Assembly (NCBI GenBank): GCA_946540435.1
Contig: CAMNII010000020.1
Coordinates: 1 to 40,784 of the forward strand
Direction of reading: 5' to 3'
From: an uncultured Prevotella sp.
GTDB lineage: Bacteria > Bacteroidota > Bacteroidia > Bacteroidales > Bacteroidaceae
DNA length: 40,784 bases
Shown: positions 37,939 to 40,784 of the stretch, one piece after another
Layout: every line of letters starts with the position of its first letter
Position numbering within the stretch: position 1 is the stretch's first letter
Position numbers and translations under genes: made by a program
The notes under the pieces: model-generated
What the model saw: only the letters and a program-made list of their open reading frames with translations
Told to the model about the DNA's origin: nothing
Databases searched by the model: none

Positions 37939-39431
37939 TATTTCTTTCCTTTCTTTTGTTTAGTACTGGTGGTGTTTGCCAGGGAACGCACGCAGCGGAA
38001 CCCGATATAGGAGCGCGGTTGGTTCTGATATTCCCAGGTGCGCCATGCGGAGCGGATATACGACTCAGGGTCTTTCCATGAGCCGCCGCGCACACTCTTC
38101 TTCTTCAGTTTATAGGGGTCTTCCTTGGCGGCCTTGTATTCCAGCTGCGGGTTGAAGTCGTGCATGGCCTCTACGCCGGCCTCGGTATAGAGTGTCGAAG
38201 TCCATTCGGCTACGTTGCCGGCCATGTCGTAAAGTCCGTTGGAGTTGGCACTGTAGATGCCTACCTTCGAGGTGATGAGGTTGCCATCCTTGGTGTAGTT
38301 GCCGCGGTCAGGCTTGAAGTTGGCAAAGAAACATCCGTCGCCACTCTTCACGTCGACATTCTCCCATGGGAACTCCGTGCCTTCCTTGCCACGGGCGGCA
38401 TATTCCCACTCGGCCTCGGTCGGCAGACGGTAGCGCTGGATATAGCGGGCCTCGGCACCGAGTCCTTTCAGCAGGTAGTCGGTGCGCCAGGCGCAGAAGG
38501 CATTGGCCTGCTCCCATGTCACGCCGACGACGGGATAGTCGTTGTAGGCGGGATTGGAGAAGTAGTTGCGCAGGTATACCTCGTTGTCTGCATTCTGGAA
38601 GTCGTTCACCCAGCAGGTGGTGTCGGGATAGACGTTGACGATATAGGTGTTGAGGAAGTCCCACGGACCTGACAGCGGACGGTTGATGGTCTCGCGTACG
38701 ATGCGTCCCTCGTCATCGATATAGGCGGTGTCTTTGGAAATCATCACCACCTCGTTGTCGTTGACGGCATGGTCGGTGTTCAGGTCGCGCTCCTGTGCGT
38801 TCAGGCGGAAACGGCGCTGAGCGGCCATGGTGTAGTCGTAGACTTCATAGCGGTAGTTCAGCTGACTGGCGTCGAGCATCTTCTCGCCGGTGACGGGGTT
38901 GACGATGTACAGGCTCTCAATGGCGCGCTGCTCTTCCTCATTAGGCTTGCGCGGCAGCTGCTTCTTCCAGTCGAGGTGGGGCGTCACGGGATCGCCGTTC
39001 TTGTCTTCGGTAATCATGTAGCTCTCGTCGCCACCATAGTTCGGGTCGGCCAGACGGGTGCGGAGGATGCTGTCGCGTACCCACATGACGAACTGTTTGT
39101 ACTTGGAGTTGGTGACTTCTGTCTCGTCCATCCAGAAACCGTCGACGGAGATGTCGCGGACGGGAGTCTGCTTACCCCATAGCGTGTCTTGCGTGTCGAT
39201 ACCCATGTGCAGATAACCACGGCCGATGCGTGTCATGCCGAACGGTGCCGGCTCGGAGAATGCCCGGCCGCCCACTCCGATGACTTCGCCTCCGCGGCCT
39301 GTCGACGATGCCGTCTTCGAGCCCATACAGGCAGTCAATAAGAGTAGAAGGAGGAGAAAAACACCTCCGGCTCCTCTCAAGAAGAGGGGAGCCTGCTTCC
39401 TTTTTCTATTTATAAATTTCATCATAGTCAT
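37938..39431 (-). CDS. porK: PorK/GldK, type IX secretion ring lipoprotein
   Basis: A 497-residue outer-membrane lipoprotein with an FGE/sulfatase-modifying-factor fold that forms the T9SS ring with PorN. The lipobox is LLTAC (Cys about 34). Diagnostic segments are DGFWMDETEVTNSKYKQFVM, RLPTEAEWEYAARG, G-L-Y-D-M-A-G-N-V-A-E-W, S-V-R-G-G-S-W-K-D-P and SYIGFRCVRS. The frame is open 67 codons farther upstream but reads through porP-end sequence without a signal; the ATG at 39431, behind T-A-G-G-A-A-T, starts MTMMKFINRKRKQ and the lipoprotein signal. Key cysteine and calcium residues of true FGEs are not conserved, as in other GldK. It starts 76 nt after porP and overlaps porL by one base. Confidence 0.93.
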   Translation of the reverse strand: MTMMKFINRKRKQAPLFLRGAGGVFLLLLLLLTACMGSKTASSTGRGGEVIGVGGRAFSEPAPFGMTRIGRGYLHMGIDTQDTLWGKQTPVRDISVDGFWMDETEVTNSKYKQFVMWVRDSILRTRLADPNYGGDESYMITEDKNGDPVTPHLDWKKQLPRKPNEEEQRAIESLYIVNPVTGEKMLDASQLNYRYEVYDYTMAAQRRFRLNAQERDLNTDHAVNDNEVVMISKDTAYIDDEGRIVRETINRPLSGPWDFLNTYIVNVYPDTTCWVNDFQNADNEVYLRNYFSNPAYNDYPVVGVTWEQANAFCAWRTDYLLKGLGAEARYIQRYRLPTEAEWEYAARGKEGTEFPWENVDVKSGDGCFFANFKPDRGNYTKDGNLITSKVGIYSANSNGLYDMAGNVAEWTSTLYTEAGVEAMHDFNPQLEYKAAKEDPYKLKKKSVRGGSWKDPESYIRSAWRTWEYQNQPRSYIGFRCVRSLANTTSTKQKKGKK

Positions 39432-39507
39432 ATTCCTATATATTATTAATGTATCTCTTTCTGCATCTTCTGCATGCGCTATCACGGTGCGGGGTCGGCT
39501 GCCGTCG

Positions 39508-40449
39508 TTACAGTATCCTGACGCTCTGATGGCGGTTGCGTCCTTTCTTGAACAGGTTGATGTCCATCTGGTAGCCCAGATAGAGTTCGTGTGAACCGTT
39601 GCCGGGGTTGATGGCCGACGTGTAGTATTCATAACTGTAGCCGAGCATAATGCCCTGCACGATGCCGCCTATCAGCAGTGTGACGGAGTTCGTGGGGCTA
39701 TAGCTCAGACCCGCATACATCATTTTCTTATCGTAGTTGTACTCCAGCCGGCCCGTCACGTCGCCGCGATAGCCCACGCCGTCACTTCTGACGAGAAATG
39801 ATGACTTTATGGATAATAACGGGTTTCGGAGCTTAATATTGTATCCGCCTGTCAAATAATATGTCGGGTCTACCTTCAGCTCGTTGGTCTCACCCAGTTC
39901 CACGAGGGGCGCATTGATATGCTGTGCCGACAGTCCCACATACCACGGGCCGCGCTTGTAATACAAGCCGACACTGGCGTCGAGGCCCTGCCCGTCGACC
40001 TGTGAAGATGAGAAGGCTGGGTCGTTGGTGTCCTCGAGGTCGAGTTTCGAGCCGTCGAGCGACTCACTCAGCAGTCCGGCCTGCAGGCCGATGCCGAGCT
40101 GTCCTTTGAACAGCTTTATCTTTGCAGAATATTGAGCCGCCAGGCGCTGGTGGGTGAATACACCGATACGGTCGTTCATAAACTGAATACCTACGCCATG
40201 ATACATCTTCATGGCGTAGAACGGCATGTCGGCGGCGGCATACATCGTCTGCGGGTTGTGTTCGAAGCCCGCCAGGTCTATGGCATAAGCCAAGTCGACA
40301 TTCAGCTTCGATTCCTTGCCTACTGCCGCCGGATTGAACGACGGCTCCATGTCGTAGTAGTGGCTGAACGACACGTCGTATTGCGCATGAGCCGATAAGA
40401 ACCCATACGCAAACACCATGGTCAGTATGATATATTTGCGATTCAACAC
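39508..40449 (-). CDS. porP: PorP/SprF family outer-membrane protein, T9SS
   Basis: A 313-residue predicted outer-membrane barrel of the PorP/SprF family, needed for T9SS secretion. The signal peptide ends in F-L-S-A-H-A-Q. Family motifs are FSHYYDMEPSFNPAAVGKES, MYHGVGIQFMNDRIGVFTHQ, GLQAGLLSES, Y-V-G-L-S-A-Q-H and GYSYEYYTSAI followed by S-H-E-L-Y-L-G. The start is a GTG at 40449; no in-frame ATG lies upstream before noncoding sequence, and the alternative Met11 would shorten the signal peptide too much. It is the first gene of the operon porP-porK-porL-porM-porN, divergent from the tRNA cluster. No clear -7 box was found upstream. Confidence 0.9.
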   Translation of the reverse strand: MLNRKYIILTMVFAYGFLSAHAQYDVSFSHYYDMEPSFNPAAVGKESKLNVDLAYAIDLAGFEHNPQTMYAAADMPFYAMKMYHGVGIQFMNDRIGVFTHQRLAAQYSAKIKLFKGQLGIGLQAGLLSESLDGSKLDLEDTNDPAFSSSQVDGQGLDASVGLYYKRGPWYVGLSAQHINAPLVELGETNELKVDPTYYLTGGYNIKLRNPLLSIKSSFLVRSDGVGYRGDVTGRLEYNYDKKMMYAGLSYSPTNSVTLLIGGIVQGIMLGYSYEYYTSAINPGNGSHELYLGYQMDINLFKKGRNRHQSVRIL

Positions 40450-40575
40450 GATGATATAACGCTGTCATGCGTGTTTTATTGCATAAAAACAATGAAAAGT
40501 TTACTTTGCCGGACTCCCATGATGCCGATAAAGAGATGGAAAAACTACGGCAAAAGAAAAAAAACAGGCTAATAA

Positions 40576-40607
40576 TTTGCACAGTTCACAAAAACATTGT
40601 AACTTTG
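40576..40607 (+). promoter_or_regulatory. Promoter of the tRNA-Leu/tRNA-Val cluster
   Basis: TTTG (40576-40579), a 20-nt spacer and TAACTTTG (40600-40607) match the Bacteroidetes consensus exactly. The first tRNA begins 34 nt downstream. Confidence 0.8.
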
Positions 40608-40641
40608 CACCCACGTTAGTGCATCTCATCGACAAGAACAA

Positions 40642-40723
40642 GCGCCTGTGGCGGAATTGGTAGACGCGCTAGACTTAGGATCTAGTGTCTCACGACGTGC
40701 AGGTTCGAGTCCTGTCAGGCGCA
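40642..40723 (+). tRNA. tRNA-Leu (anticodon UAG)
   Basis: The acceptor stem GCGCCTG (40642-40648) pairs with CAGGCGC (40716-40722), discriminator A. The anticodon stem CTAGA/TCTAG holds loop CTTAGGA with anticodon TAG at 40676-40678. A long variable arm and the T-loop GGTTCGAGTCC are present, as expected of a class II leucine tRNA. CCA is not encoded. Confidence 0.95.
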
Positions 40724-40731
40724 CAGCAGAA

Positions 40732-40784
40732 GTCGGCATAGCTCAGTTGGTTAGAGTATCACCTTGACATGGTGGGGGTCCTTG
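40732..40784 (+). tRNA. tRNA-Val (anticodon GAC), partial at right edge
   Basis: The sequence starts GTCGGCATAGCTCAGTTGGT. The anticodon stem TCACC/GGTGG encloses loop TTGACAT with anticodon GAC at 40766-40768. The T-arm and 3' acceptor strand lie beyond the window. Confidence 0.9.

Noticed and set aside
39432..39632. 67-residue N-terminal extension of PorK
   Set aside because: It overlaps the 3' end of porP, has no signal and would bury the lipoprotein signal that begins at 39431.
1..40784. CRISPR arrays, integrases, attachment sites and rRNA genes
   Set aside because: No evenly spaced repeats, no integrase motifs and no rRNA sequence were found in the window.

Overview
The window looks like chromosomal DNA from a Bacteroidales bacterium, most likely Prevotella or a close relative. 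The evidence is: several promoters of the Bacteroidetes type (TTTG, a 19-20 nt spacer, then TAnnTTTG); a complete porP-K-L-M-N type IX secretion (T9SS) operon; several secreted proteins ending in Prevotella-style sorting tails (D-x-Q/D-G-R/K-x-V ... GIYI-x-x-G-K-x-x-x-K); and GC-rich coding sequence throughout most of the window. The species call is inference.

Layout, left to right. (1) 1-3345: the 5' part of a visibly AT-richer PLD-SNF2 helicase gene (minus strand, running off the left edge). It is preceded by an unusual 300-bp block of nested hairpins with its own canonical promoter, then a repeat-rich gap. (2) 3396-4715: a nitroreductase with a textbook promoter, then a long divergent intergenic region with a dispersed palindromic element, degenerate tandem repeats and a perfect 24+1+24 bp palindrome. 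(3) 4716-12846: two very large T9SS cargo genes, a 1827-residue cleaved-adhesin/fibronectin protein and a C10 cysteine protease with leucine-rich repeats. (4) 13251-16808: a small accessory patch with an AT-rich orphan secreted protein, a RAYT-type HUH transposase with an extra C-terminal domain, a periplasmic PheC-like lipoprotein with an unusual N-terminal domain, and a DUF4377 lipoprotein. (5) 17043-22372: a minus-strand pair encoding a GH76 mannanase-like enzyme and a second, different C10 protease. (6) 22560-32531: a Dna2-like nuclease-helicase, a DUF4838 glycan-active-like protein, an oxygen-detoxification pair (flavodiiron protein plus a 53-residue rubredoxin), a sugar O-acetyltransferase, an amidohydrolase remnant, and a two-gene operon of a secreted lipase-like hydrolase and a tiny secreted protein. 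(7) 32804-40784: a glycine-zipper lipoprotein converging on the T9SS operon (porP, porK, porL, porM, porN and a beta-barrel protein, all minus strand), then tRNA-Leu(UAG) and a partial tRNA-Val(GAC) behind a textbook promoter.

How the genes fit together: the por/gld operon encodes the secretion motor, ring and SprF-like outer-membrane parts. The adhesin, the two C10 proteases, the GH76 protein and the 118-residue protein carry tails that look like substrates of that machine. This suggests a lifestyle of proteolysis, adhesion and mannan-type glycan degradation at the cell surface. The flavodiiron/rubredoxin pair fits an anaerobe that meets oxygen or nitric oxide.

The most unusual signals are non-coding: the structured leader or RNA at 2611-2912, the matching palindromic elements at 3961 and 29386, the perfect palindrome at 4279-4327, and the inverted repeat lying on the promoter of the giant adhesin. 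Domain assignments are from recognition of sequence motifs; no database search was run.
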